From positions 1-64,000 of the forward strand of contig JADNYJ010000011.1 in the NCBI GenBank assembly GCA_015501075.1: 64,000 nt of DNA, read 5' to 3'. This DNA is from Gymnopilus junonius. Its lineage: Eukaryota; Basidiomycota; Agaricomycetes; Agaricales; Galerinaceae. The notes under the pieces were generated by a model. It saw only the letters and a list, made by a program, of their open reading frames with translations. It did no database searches and had not been told where the DNA came from. The position numbers and the translations under genes are program-made. Positions 45,447 to 55,556 of this stretch are shown one piece after another. Each line of letters begins with the position of its first letter. Position 1 is the first letter of the stretch.

Positions 45447-47258
45447 ATGTCCCAGCCCATCAACATTCGCGCAGCCGACCTCCCTGGGCTGACATCAGTC
45501 CTCGTCGAAGCTGCGGCTTCTCGCACATTCCGAGATGATATTGTAGCCGACCTGGAGGAAGAACAGGCTACTCTTCCCAGCAAGTCCACCCTTTTCGACG
45601 AGAATGAGAACAATGACAGCGACGAAGAGGAAGATGACAATGATGATGATAATGATCTTTCCAAGGGCGGGCCTATGGATATCGATGACGATCACACTGG
45701 CGGGATGCCATCGGAGTGGAAATCCTCCATGAAGGAAGCTTCGAAAGGTGTCACAGACAAAACTCACAATGAGTACTTGAGGTGAGTAAATTGGTTTGAT
45801 CTCGTGGTTAATATGCTCACAAACCCATGCATAGACTCGCGTCCGCCTGCGCCGAATTTCTGATGGCAAACAACCTGATTTCTGACCCAGATGAGTTCCT
45901 CTCGTCTACGCCTTTGCCGGACTCCGACCAGATGATTGTAGCATGGATAATGGATTCGTAAGTTCCCTTCCTTCATCCTCTTCTTTTCTCTCATGTATCA
46001 TATTATTTCCATACCAGTTGCGACATGATGGGTCTCGACGGCAAGCCAGTAACCCGTCTTCGGGCATCATATGGGCATGCCCAAAAGATGCGTGCCAGCA
46101 TGACGCACTATTTTGGGCGTGTTCTGGGTCTTGGCTCCCAGGCATGGAGACAAAACACAAAGCAGGGCAGGACCCGTACGAAAGGCAATCCATCAATATC
46201 TGAAAAGGTGGCTACATATATGCTAAGCCTTCGACGCCGTAAAGTAAGTTTGGATCATTTATCTTATTCATTGAATTCATATTGACTTTAGCCTTTATTT
46301 AGGTTCAGGCTGGTGAAACCGCCACGAGCGCACGAGCTATCACCCCCGGTCAGTATATTTAGAGACAAGTGTGTTTGCATAAAGCTGATCAACATGTTCA
46401 GGCAATTTTGGAGGAACTTTATCACTTCAATAACGATCCTGAAGGCTGGCACCGGTCTCTCGGCACCTTGGAAGGTGCTCCTTCTCCAAGTTTCCATTCC
46501 TGGGCCGGCCCTCGCCATCGACTCGAGCTGCAAGCAATTTACACGCTTGCCTTTGTGTGTCTACTGCGTGTAGACGAGGTCCTGAAAATAAGATGGGAAC
46601 ACATCGACATCCAACTTCAGAACAAGAAGATGGTGTTGACTCTCCCATTCCGCAAGACTCACCAGTTCGGGGGTCAGTAATCCTTTATCCACTCTTTAAG
46701 CTTGCTAACTTTACATGTGAACAGAGATCAAACCCTTTCCAATACCTATGCTGTCAGAACACGAGGCCCACCTTTGCCCAGTACGTGCGATGGCAGCGTG
46801 GATCGACGCTTCTGAAATTACGTCCGGGTATATATTTCGACGAAGGGCTGCTGGCGATCGCGTGCAGGATAAAGATGCGGCTATGGTGAGTTGATCTTCT
46901 TGCGCCTGATAAAGTACCCTATTACTCATGCAGTCAATTGATCATCTAGACATCTGAACAATTTCTTGAATTGTTCAGAAACAACCTTGTCGACATTCAG
47001 GTTGAACCCTCACCTTATGGCACCCACTCGTTCCGGCGAGGCGGCTGTCAGTACTTTGCGTCAATGCGTCGATGGAAACTTCGCCGGATATGTGAGTGGG
47101 GGGGCTGGAGCACTGAATTTTCAAGTATGACTATTGTCAAGTATCTCATTTCATGGAATGATGAGCCTGAGGAGAGTAGGGACAATTTTCTGGACCCTGA
47201 CCCAAAACCTAGCATACTATGTCATGTGTGTAAGAGATCTTGCCATTGCGCCTATTAG
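45447..47258 (+). CDS. Crypton-like tyrosine recombinase (DNA breaking-rejoining enzyme)
   Basis: Exons include 45447-45781, 45835-45957, 46018-46243, 46303-46348, an exon from about 46385, and further exons to a stop at 47258. An acidic N-terminal part (DSDEEEDDNDDDND) precedes the core-binding domain (KMRASMTHYFGRVLG; TKGNPSISEKVATYMLSLRRRK). The catalytic domain has LLRVDEVLKIRW (box I Arg), RKTHQFG, CPVRAMAAWI, SGYIFRR, then THSFRRGGCQYFASM (H-x-x-R), WGGWS and TIVKYLISW (nucleophile Tyr). All catalytic residues appear present, and the frame is open apart from introns. In agaricomycetes such enzymes come from Crypton-type DNA transposons. Splice borders at 46349-46385 would give an unusually short intron and are uncertain. 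Confidence 0.82.
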
Positions 47259-47419
47259 GTAGATGGTTCTCTTTTGTATTATCTTCGAATTACATCATTT
47301 TAAGCTAATATATGAGATATGATCCAATTTTGAACAATAGTAATGACAGTAAGCAATGTATGAGGGATGAATTAAAGCTAAGTAAAGTAAGAGATGTAGA
47401 GAGATGTAGACTACAAGAT

Positions 47420-49125
47420 TTAAGCATTGTGAACAGAACCTTGCTGTTGGAGACTAATATAGCGCTTTGCAATGTCATGATCCTTCTTGAGGACATACTC
47501 CTTCCCGTTCTTTTTATATCCGAACACCTCATTGAAGTTGTCAGTGTAGGTTGATTTCGCTATACCAGCTAAACGAGCGTTGGCCTGTCGACGATCCTCC
47601 TTCATTGTCTTGACAATGTTGGTGTATGAGAGTCTCTTGCCCGAGGACTCTGAGAACCTCCTCCAAAAGGCCTCCTCTGTGGGATACTCCCTCCAATGCG
47701 TTATAACAAGCTAAAAAAAGGATGTAATAGATTGAGTTAGAGACCATTGACTTAAGAATAAAGCAAGCTTACCTCCCATTCCGCCCAACTGCCTTTGATC
47801 AGGCTCCATTGCCCTGGCATCCACAAAGGGCCTGATAGCCGCTGTGTGTATACCTGCTTCCAATAGATGATCGGGATGGGGACACCTTTGATGACGAGTG
47901 CCGACTCTCCGCCCCAATGCACTGAGGTGTCATCCCACATCCGGTTCAATCTGGGAAGGTCCTCCACAAAAGACAGAGCAGGTGGTGGACTGACATCACG
48001 CTCTGTAAACTCAACGGTCTTCCCGTGAGCAATGGTGATGGTTCTGGTGGGAGCAGGGGCCGTTGAGGCGGTTGTTGAAGGTGTACCCACCGCAAGGATG
48101 GCTTCAGTTGCAACCGGAGTCACAGCCGGCATGGGAGGTGGACTCGAGCCACATGGGGGTGATGGATGGGAGATAGGAATTGAGTTGGTGGGGGTGGACT
48201 GAGGGATGGGGATTGTGTTGGTAGTAGTTGGGGACTGAGCGGGGTTGGTGAGGCTGGACCAGAGCGCCAGAAGCTGCGCTAGCTGAGCACTGCGCTCCGG
48301 ATGCTCCTGGACTGGGTTGGGCAGGCTGGATACGTTCTCAGGATGCTCGAACACCTATCGCAGGATTGATCTGTCAGTTGACGAACAATGGCACATAACA
48401 CAGATACATACCATCGGTTTGGGGGTCCTGGACCTCCTCTGGTGGGTTTCTTGAGCGCGTGCCTCTCGGGGCACGTAAGGGTGAGCAGTGGTGATGGCTC
48501 GAGCCTAAGTTGGTTATCAGGAAATGAACGTTAATCAATGTTATGTAAATGTCACGTACCCATTCAAGCCTGGCTTTGTGCTCCGCAGCAGTTGGAGGCT
48601 TGGCCGGGGTTGGAAGCGCGTAGGGTAGGTGCGGGACAGGTGCCCCTGGACGGGTGGTGAAGACCTCGTTTGCCCTGCGAGTCGACTCCTTCTCCGTCTT
48701 TGCTCTCCCAGGCTTGCCTGACTTTGTTTTGGGGCCTCGATGCATCGGACGAGATGCCACATTCATGCTAGAAATTAATCAAAATGAAAAGACGTCAGTG
48801 AGAGCAATCGAAAGTTTATTGACACGACAAGAAACTTACACTTGTGCCCATTTGTCCCTGTCATTGCTAAAGTTCCTGAGCCGGCCATCCAGAGCGATCT
48901 TGTTGCCAGAGTGCGGGAGGCCAAAGCTCCTGCAGAGCTCCTTCAACCTGTCCTTGGACAGGTCAGTGTTTCTGCAAGAGAAAACAAGAGCCGAAGATCA
49001 GTAACAAGAACAGGAAGGAGAAAAAATGTCACTCACACAACGATGTACTGTTCGGGCTCTCCTCCCTTTCCACTCGGGAAAGGAAGCCTGGGTTGACTGC
49101 CTCCAGGGCTGCACTCAGTGCTCAT
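47420..49125 (-). CDS. SAP-domain protein with Pro/Thr-rich linker, transposon-associated type
   Basis: Start taken at 49125 (MSTECSPGGSQPRLPFPSGK). The next exon gives TDLSKDRLKELCRSFGLP and SGNKIALDGRLRNFS, a SAP-type helix-turn-helix used for DNA or chromatin binding. Then come a basic exon (MHRGPKTKSGKPGRAKTEKE), a Pro/Thr-rich linker, and a conserved C-terminal module: WGGESALVIKGVPIPIIYWK, GPLWMPGQWSLIKGSW, AFWRRFSESSGKRLSYTNIV, ERDVSPPPALSF upstream of these, and a final EYVLKKDHDIAKRYISLQQQ, stop 47420. About 440 aa. It faces the recombinase gene tail to tail with a 160-nt gap. Agaricomycete genomes carry many similar ORFs of unknown role, apparently linked to mobile DNA. Nuclear location is inferred from the SAP motif. 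Confidence 0.65.
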
Positions 49126-49640
49126 CTTGGGCTTTGAGGTTGGGCGACGTCGAGAGGCGAGGAACAAGAGGGCAAACGCGATGACGAAAGCACCTGCCAG
49201 CGTGGTGAAACCGACCAGGACGCGTTCGGGGTCGATAGGGGGCTCATTTCCCCAAAAGGGAAAGCCCAACAGACGCCCGTTCGCATCGAGGAGGCTCAGG
49301 GGGACGGTTAGGGGGACGGAGCTGGAGATGAGACAACGTTAGCGCTGGAAAACGAGGCGGAAGGGCAACGGGAGGCGACGGCTTGAGAGCCAAACAAATA
49401 GCGGCTGTGACCGGCACAGGGACCGTTGATGGTAAGCGATCGCTTAGCAGTCCAGGTCGGCTCACACCCATTTGAGCCAGCACGTGATCCATCGGACTGC
49501 GCGGATCCCGAGAGAAGTTCACGCCGCCCGGGTAGACGATAACCAAATTTGAGTTGAAGTACAAATTGGGCTCCAAAGTTGGAGTTTCAGCTTCATGACT
49601 GAGCTCCTGACATAGTTCTCGGGCTTTAGCAGTATTATTA
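49126..49640 (-). pseudogene. Remnant of a single-pass membrane protein gene
   Basis: Minus-strand frames read coherently as TLEPNLYFNSNLVIVYPGG, PMDHVLAQMGVSRPGLLSDR, LPSTVPVPVTAAICLALKP, PALTLSHLQL. After a two-base frame change near 49325 they read SVPLTVPLSLLDANGRLLGF, ERVLVGFTTLAGAFVIAFAL and LFLASRRR. The last part is a clear TM helix with a basic stop-transfer. The TM frame runs without a stop into the presumed start of the SAP gene. It looks like the 3' end of a broken host gene; the family is not recognised. Confidence 0.45.
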
Positions 49641-49853
49641 ATATAAAAGAAAGAACGCTGGCGGCACTACATACTGGCGTGACCCTGGAAAAGTGGCCAC
49701 CTGAAGTTCGCGACATTTATGAAGTGGAATAATCTCTGATAACTTGCTGATTGCTCGCTGATAACTCATGAATATCTCCTCGAAGTGAACCTCTGTAAGT
49801 TTGTAAATTTTCATCGCCTTATAGGTAATTAATCTGGCACGAATATCTAGGAT

Positions 49854-50331
49854 GTGCCTCCCAGAAGGTTTTCTCCCGGGTCTCTATATATTGCCGGTTT
49901 TGCACAGGCTCGCTCACCGCATGCTGGACTTCTGATTCCATTGGACTCCAAATCAGGTTTCCTGGTTCACATTCGTATCGACAGAAATACGTCTCCATTG
50001 TGGCAGTATCAATCTCGAAAGCAGAACATCTCAGGCGACATGTTTATGACCTCCCTTCTCCGAATACTTACACAATACAATGATCGGTACCATCACCAAA
50101 GAACAACTGCAAGAAGCTGCAAGGTCTATTGCAGCTCCTTCCAATGATGAATTCGGTGAATGCCTGCCTTGGGTTCTTTCCGTCGTGCAGAAACTGCACG
50201 ACATAGGACTATTGAACCTGATTGATACAGATGGACTGGCGAAGGAATTTGAGGAATTTGCAGCAGGAAATAATTCGTACGCGAGGAGAGACAAATTTCC
50301 GAACGTTAAAATATCTCAGTATGCAATTTAA
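49854..50331 (+). pseudogene. DUF-type small protein, copy 3 (frame broken)
   Basis: Nearly the same as copy 1 at 34.5 kb: GSLYIAGFAQARSPHAGLLI, HIRIDRNTSPLWQYQSRKQN, GDMFMTSLLRI, then after about 50068 the frame changes and continues GTITKEQLQEAARSIAAPSN, GECLPWVLSVVQKLHDI, EFEEFAAGN and FPNVKISQYAI, stop 50331. The change at the LLRIHDI position is a small indel rather than an intron, since no splice sites fit. The coding start lies before 49854, behind an acceptor (ATATCTAG). Confidence 0.6.
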
Positions 50332-50584
50332 TATTATAACATGTAAGGAGTTGGATGGAACACTTCTTCCAAATATTCATTGGCTGTAAAACTTGAAGGA
50401 GCCGATGGAATCTGTTGTGAGGATTTGGCCATGGGTGAGAAAGTACATTGCGCACCTATGTAAGCATATCGTTACATAATATTATCCCCACACACCGCGA
50501 CTGGTCGAAACACGTCCGTCGTCGACGCCGCCATCATCATTGTCCCAGCAGCGAGCACCCACCGCCACAAAATACCAACGACAA

Positions 50585-53526
50585 ATGGCAGCAGTAATCC
50601 AACGCCCCCTGCGCGGCTCGCGCATATCCACGTTCTACCCCGTCAAGAACCTCCCGTCTCTGTCATCCCTGGACAGCGCATTCCAGCTGCAGGAGTACAT
50701 TTCCTTGCTTATCCGGCTGGATGTGCATGATGTAGAGGCTATTACGTCGCTCCCCGGGACAAGTGGTGCTGGGAGTCAGCATAGAGAGCAGCAGGGTTCG
50801 TCTGCGCAGGGTGAGGAGAAGGAGAAGGAGAAGGAGAAGGAGAAGGAGAAAGGCAAAGAGAAGGAGAAAGAGGACGCGAAAGAAGGAGAAAGCAACAAGG
50901 AGGACGAGAAGGAGAAAGAGGGGGAGAAGAGCAAGAGCAGTGCTCCAGAGGTTTCTGTCGATGAGGCTTGTTGGATATATGAACAGCTGAGGTGGGTTGA
51001 ACGCCGCCATCCATGCCGTCGACGTCGTCATTGTCGTGCCACCGCCATGGCTAGGCTTGTTTTGTCTTGTCTGCAGAAGAGGTTTGCTGACTTTGCTTTG
51101 CTTTGATTACAGACGCCTCGCACAGGATCTTTCTCATCCGCTCATCACCACCCTCCAGCAAGAATGCACGCGTGCGTCGTGTCCGGAGATGAAAGCTGGT
51201 GAATGGCTCTACCTCTGCGTCGCCCATGGAAACGACGGGGCTATGGAGGTGCGTATCTCACTGCATTGCATGGCAGCCGAGTCCCAAGTTGCCTGTCGAT
51301 GGACTCATCTGCCTCTTACGCATCTATATTTTTATCTTTATTTATTTCAATCCTGATCCGAATAATTTGCTGATTCTATATCCTCCACAGCAATGTTGTG
51401 CGATCGACTATATTCTGCACACCGTAGACAGCGCCACCGCGCTGCTCAACTCCCCACGGACCTTCCCTTCTCGGTGAGCCCAATCCTAATCCAACTCTCC
51501 TTACGTCACACTAACCCCCGCACCCCACAGCCTCTCAATCCCACAAACATCCCACAGACACTTCTCCTCCCTCGCCCGGCGTCTGGGCCGTATCTTCGCA
51601 CACGCCTACTTCCACCACCGCGAAGCATTCGAACAAGCCGAAGCCGAATCATCCCTCTACGCGCGCTTCCTCGCCTTGACGTCCAAATTCGACTTGGTCC
51701 CATCAGAGTTCCTCGTCATCCCCGCTGCCTCCTCCTCCTCCTCCTCTTTTTCAGGCTCGGCGCATCATGGTGATCATGAAGAGCATGAGCATGATCCGCG
51801 CGCTGGGCCGGGCGGGAAGAGGTACACCCCCACGCCTGGTGTTCTATCCCAGAAATACCTCCACCACCAACTCTCCTCGCAGGCACAGCAGCAGCAGCAG
51901 CACTCGCTATCCCACCAACACCAGCAGCTAGGCGCACATTCTCCACGACCTGGAACATTCGACCGCACCATGCTCGGCACGAGCTCCTCCTCGGGTAATG
52001 TTGCTTATGGTCCCAGTACGACAGACCACCAGCATCCCCACCACCCTCCTCCGCCCACCGTCACCCGCTCTAAATTCGGCCGGAACAGAACAGACACGAT
52101 GGTGTTCGCCGATGCGGAGGCGAGTGCGGTGGCGGATGAGTTGGCGGCGAAAGCTAGAGCGGGGGAGTTGGAGCCTGAGCCTGTTGCTGTTGTTGTTGTT
52201 GAATCTGTACCAGCGCCTGGGTCTGCACCTGCAACGAAGCCTACAGTGTCTACGACTCTGTCAGGGCACGTGGGCGAGGAGCAACATGAAACTTTGAAGA
52301 CGGCTAGACCGAGTAATAAGGAGCTCGAGCCTGACGTCGGACCTGCTTCTGCGGCTGGACTAGCACCAACGCCAGCGCCCGCACCCAAACCCAAGCTCTT
52401 CCCCAAGCCTGAAATATCCAAAGAGAACGAAGCACGCAACTTGGAGGCTAAAGAAGAACATGACCTCCTCGAAGCCGAAGCCGAACCTGAATCAGAGCTC
52501 GAACTTGACATTGAATCAGAAGCGGAATTTGAGATTTCGTTGAGTCCCAATGAGGAGATTCCGGGGTCGTTGACGATGCAGACCACACTGGCGTTATCCG
52601 AAGCGTTGAAGGAGCCGGTGTCGTTGGAGGAGATACCAACACATCTTGAGGAGGAAGGGGAAGGGGAAGGGGTGGAAGAAGGGGTTGCCGTCCTGCCCGA
52701 GGCGGAGGTCAAAGTGATGGAGAAAGCGGTGGAGAAAGAAGAGGAGAAGGAGAAGGAGAAGGAGGGGGAGGTAAGAGAGGAGAAGGAGACAGAGGTGGGA
52801 CCAGAGTTGACGGTTTCGAAGACTGAAGAACCAGCATCAGCACCAGTTCCGGTTCCAACTCCCGCACTAGTCTCCACTCCAGCACCGGTACTGGTCGCAC
52901 CTGCCCCTGCTCCTGTCATACCACAGGAGCCCGTCGAGGAGAAGCAGGAGGAATTGGCACCGACGGCGGCTGAAGAGACGGCTGAGGAAGTCAAAATAGA
53001 GAAGGTTGAGAAGGAGAAGCATGATGCTCTTTCACCTCCACCACCAGCTGGACCCTCATCAGCTGAACCACCAGCACCAACAGCGTTAGCAGGAGCGCCT
53101 ACACCTGCCACTGCCACTGTCGCTGTCACGGGACTCAAGGTAGAAGAACCCTCTGCGTCATTATCAACCACCACCTCCGCGGATGACTCTCACCTTCCTC
53201 CTCCTGCTGGTGCCCCAGAGCCAACTCCAGCTCCTGCTGAGGCTCCTTCCGTTGAAGAACCTGTCAGTGTTGCGTCCATAGCTGAACCTGCCTCTACGAC
53301 CACGCCCACGGCTACGGCTACAACCACGACCGCTACTAGTACAACTGCCGTTGAGGAAACTGCTGATGCCCACGCTGAAGAGACGAAGTCTGCCGAGGGG
53401 GCTGTTGCCTCCGAGTCAGTTGCTGCTGCTGCTGATGCGTCGCCGTCGCCTGCGACGATGACGGAGGAGAAGGAGAAGGAGAAGGGGGAGGGGGAGGGGG
53501 AGGAGTCGCCTGCGCCTGCACCTTGA
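50585..53526 (+). CDS. MOB4/phocein-like MOB family protein with long disordered tail, 873 aa
   Basis: Exons 50585-50991, 51113-51248, 51391-51473 and 51531-53526 join in phase (874 codons). The start is the ATG at 50585 (MAAVIQRPLRGSRISTFYP). The MOB fold runs from residue about 15 to 272: STFYPVKNLPSLSSLDSAFQ, LQEYISLLIRLDVHDVEAIT, CTRASCPEMKAGEWLYLCVA (zinc Cys 154 and 159, C-x4-C), CCAIDYILHTVDSA, and FAHAYFHHREAF (zinc His pair). It matches the phocein/MOB4 branch, a STRIPAK complex subunit that controls hyphal fusion and fruiting in fungi (role by family). An E/K-repeat insert (residues about 58-122) splits the N-terminal part of the fold. Residues 273-873 are low-complexity Ala/Pro/Glu/Thr, far beyond the usual 220-250 aa of MOB4. 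Confidence 0.88.
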
Positions 53527-55556
53527 AAATAAAAGTAAAAATTAGTTACTGAATTCCCCTTTTTTCGCAATCCCCCCCCCCCTCTTGCCTTCTTTTCAGT
53601 TGATGTTCCTTTGTTCTTTTGGTTGGTGTTGTAGTTGATGATATTTTGGTTGTCGATGATAGTGGTTCTGTGGTTCTGTGGTTCTGTGGTGCTGTGGTTT
53701 TATGATTCTGTGGCTTGGCTGAAGTGATGATTCAATATCGAATGGTCCTTTTTTTGTTTCTTTACTCTCCCTTTCCCCTTTTCGTCTTTTCGCCTTTCTC
53801 TTTCATTTGATTGAATTCGACTGCTTCCGATCGTGATTTCAAGTATTTCAAGTATACTATAGAGGCGTTTTAAATATATGTCTACCCCACGACTCTTTCT
53901 ATTTTTTTTTTTGCTTTCATTCTTTTTCATCCTCGATTCTCTTTTTTTTCTTTCCTTTAATTTGCCAAAAGTGTTTTGGCCGAATCGACTTGAGTGTCAG
54001 TGTTTGTTGTGTTTTATTTCGATCTGGATGTTGCAAGTGAGAGTTATAGTTATGATAATGTGTAACCTGATGCTGAAGTCGGATTTCGATCTGTCGAGAC
54101 GCGAAAAATTGGTCATTCCAAGGACCTTTGAAGTCCAAATCCGGACGATTCTGAGGCCAGGGCTTTCTGGCCAGAGGGCGGAAATTCCTCCCAGGGGTTT
54201 CCTTAGTCGGTAGGTAGTTCTCACCTGTGGTCTTCACTTGAAGCACAGTAAAGTACATGCCTGGGATTGTCAATCTTACCAGGAGCCAATCATCAGCCAT
54301 GCAAGGTGATGCAAAGGTGATGAGAGGAAGACGAAAGGAAGGCAAAATTATGAGAATATTATGTAATTGTTCTGCCACGAACTTTACGTAATGTTTTATT
54401 TTCCGTCTCCTCCACCACCAGCACAGGAATCTTTCTTGCCCTATTTCTATGACTTGTCTATGATGGATCGGCTCTTTTTTTACCGTCAGATCAAGCATTA
54501 TCGGCATTTATTGGAGCTGCACACACCTTTACACTCCAAAACACACTCAAACTGCGGCAGCAGTGTGTAAGATCCTCTGTTTTCCTCAGCATAAAGCCTA
54601 TTGTACTTTTCTTTCAATGCTAGGTAGGACTCAGAGTATCATCGTCGTCTTATAGGGTAGTATCTGTGTATCTAACCATGCCAGTCAGGCTTCCAGTGCG
54701 CATGACGTAGTTTCGCATTATGCTGTATATCCTTCTGAAGGATCATTACTCTAGAAGTCAGAACGTATGTATTTTTTTTGAACTTTCCATTCAAGCTCTC
54801 CGTTTCTTATAAATGTTTTGTTTGCCCTAGTTCACCATCAAGGGGATATCAATAGACCCTTTGCCCGATGTTTGGAAGACACGTACTATTCCACTTTCAA
54901 CGATCCATTACCATTCATATCGTTCCATTCTTCTTTGGAAGACCAGATCCCCCGTACGTATGCCCATCCAAACTCCCATCATTCTTCGATCTTTGATTAC
55001 CTTACTTACCAGCACAGTTCTTTTTACCAGGCTCACTCCACACCATCGCCATTGGCTCGACTATGAAGTTTGAACATGCAATGGACGGACGGTTCAGGAG
55101 GATATGCCATCCACTGTATCCACCACGAGCCTTCGACTGAACGTTTCAAAGGACGAATCATGACATGCAATGGCGGATGGGATTCCGCCAGGTCGTCCTT
55201 CCGAGATAGCTCCAGATAGCTTCTCTTCCAACTTCCAAGTTATTTTCTTTCTCTTTCAATGGGATTATATATAGGGTACGTCCAAATTTAACTATATCCG
55301 ACCGATGAGGTTCCTCATGATCATGTACTATTCAGCTTTAATCTCAGTGTTCAATTACCTTTTGCTCGGATATCATTCGACCTGACGTGGCGTGGTTGTG
55401 GTTACTTGAAGGCGTATATGATTGGACGTTGAACTTTCCTCATCGTGCTCCTGGCTGTTATCATTCCATTCAAGCTCAGTTGGTAGTCCAGCGTCGCCGT
55501 GAATTTCGACATACAGCCAAGGACAGAATTCGCTATCATCAAAGTAGTGTCACAGG
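53527..55556. other. 3' UTR of MOB4 gene and intergenic region
   Basis: Contains the GTGGTTCTGT tandem repeat, a poly-pyrimidine run (53571-53582, mostly C) and the promoter of the next gene. A minus-strand ORF covering 53917-54507 is long (196 codons) but has no recognised features and is antisense to the probable MOB4 3' end, so it is not accepted. 54520-55550 shows only short ORFs. Confidence 0.4.
53656..53705 (+). repeat. Short tandem repeat (GTGGTTCTGT-like, about 9-10 nt units)
   Basis: Four to five imperfect GTGGTTCT / GTGGTGCT units occur in the 3' flank of the MOB4 gene. A simple minisatellite with no coding role. Confidence 0.7.

Noticed and set aside
52005..53174. 389-codon minus-strand ORF opposite the MOB4 tail
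   Set aside because: Shadow of Ala/Pro/Glu-rich repeats; composition is the complement of the sense frame and no domain is visible.
53917..54507. 196-codon minus-strand ORF downstream of MOB4
   Set aside because: Antisense to the probable 3' UTR, no recognisable motif, and several equally open frames nearby; left uncalled.
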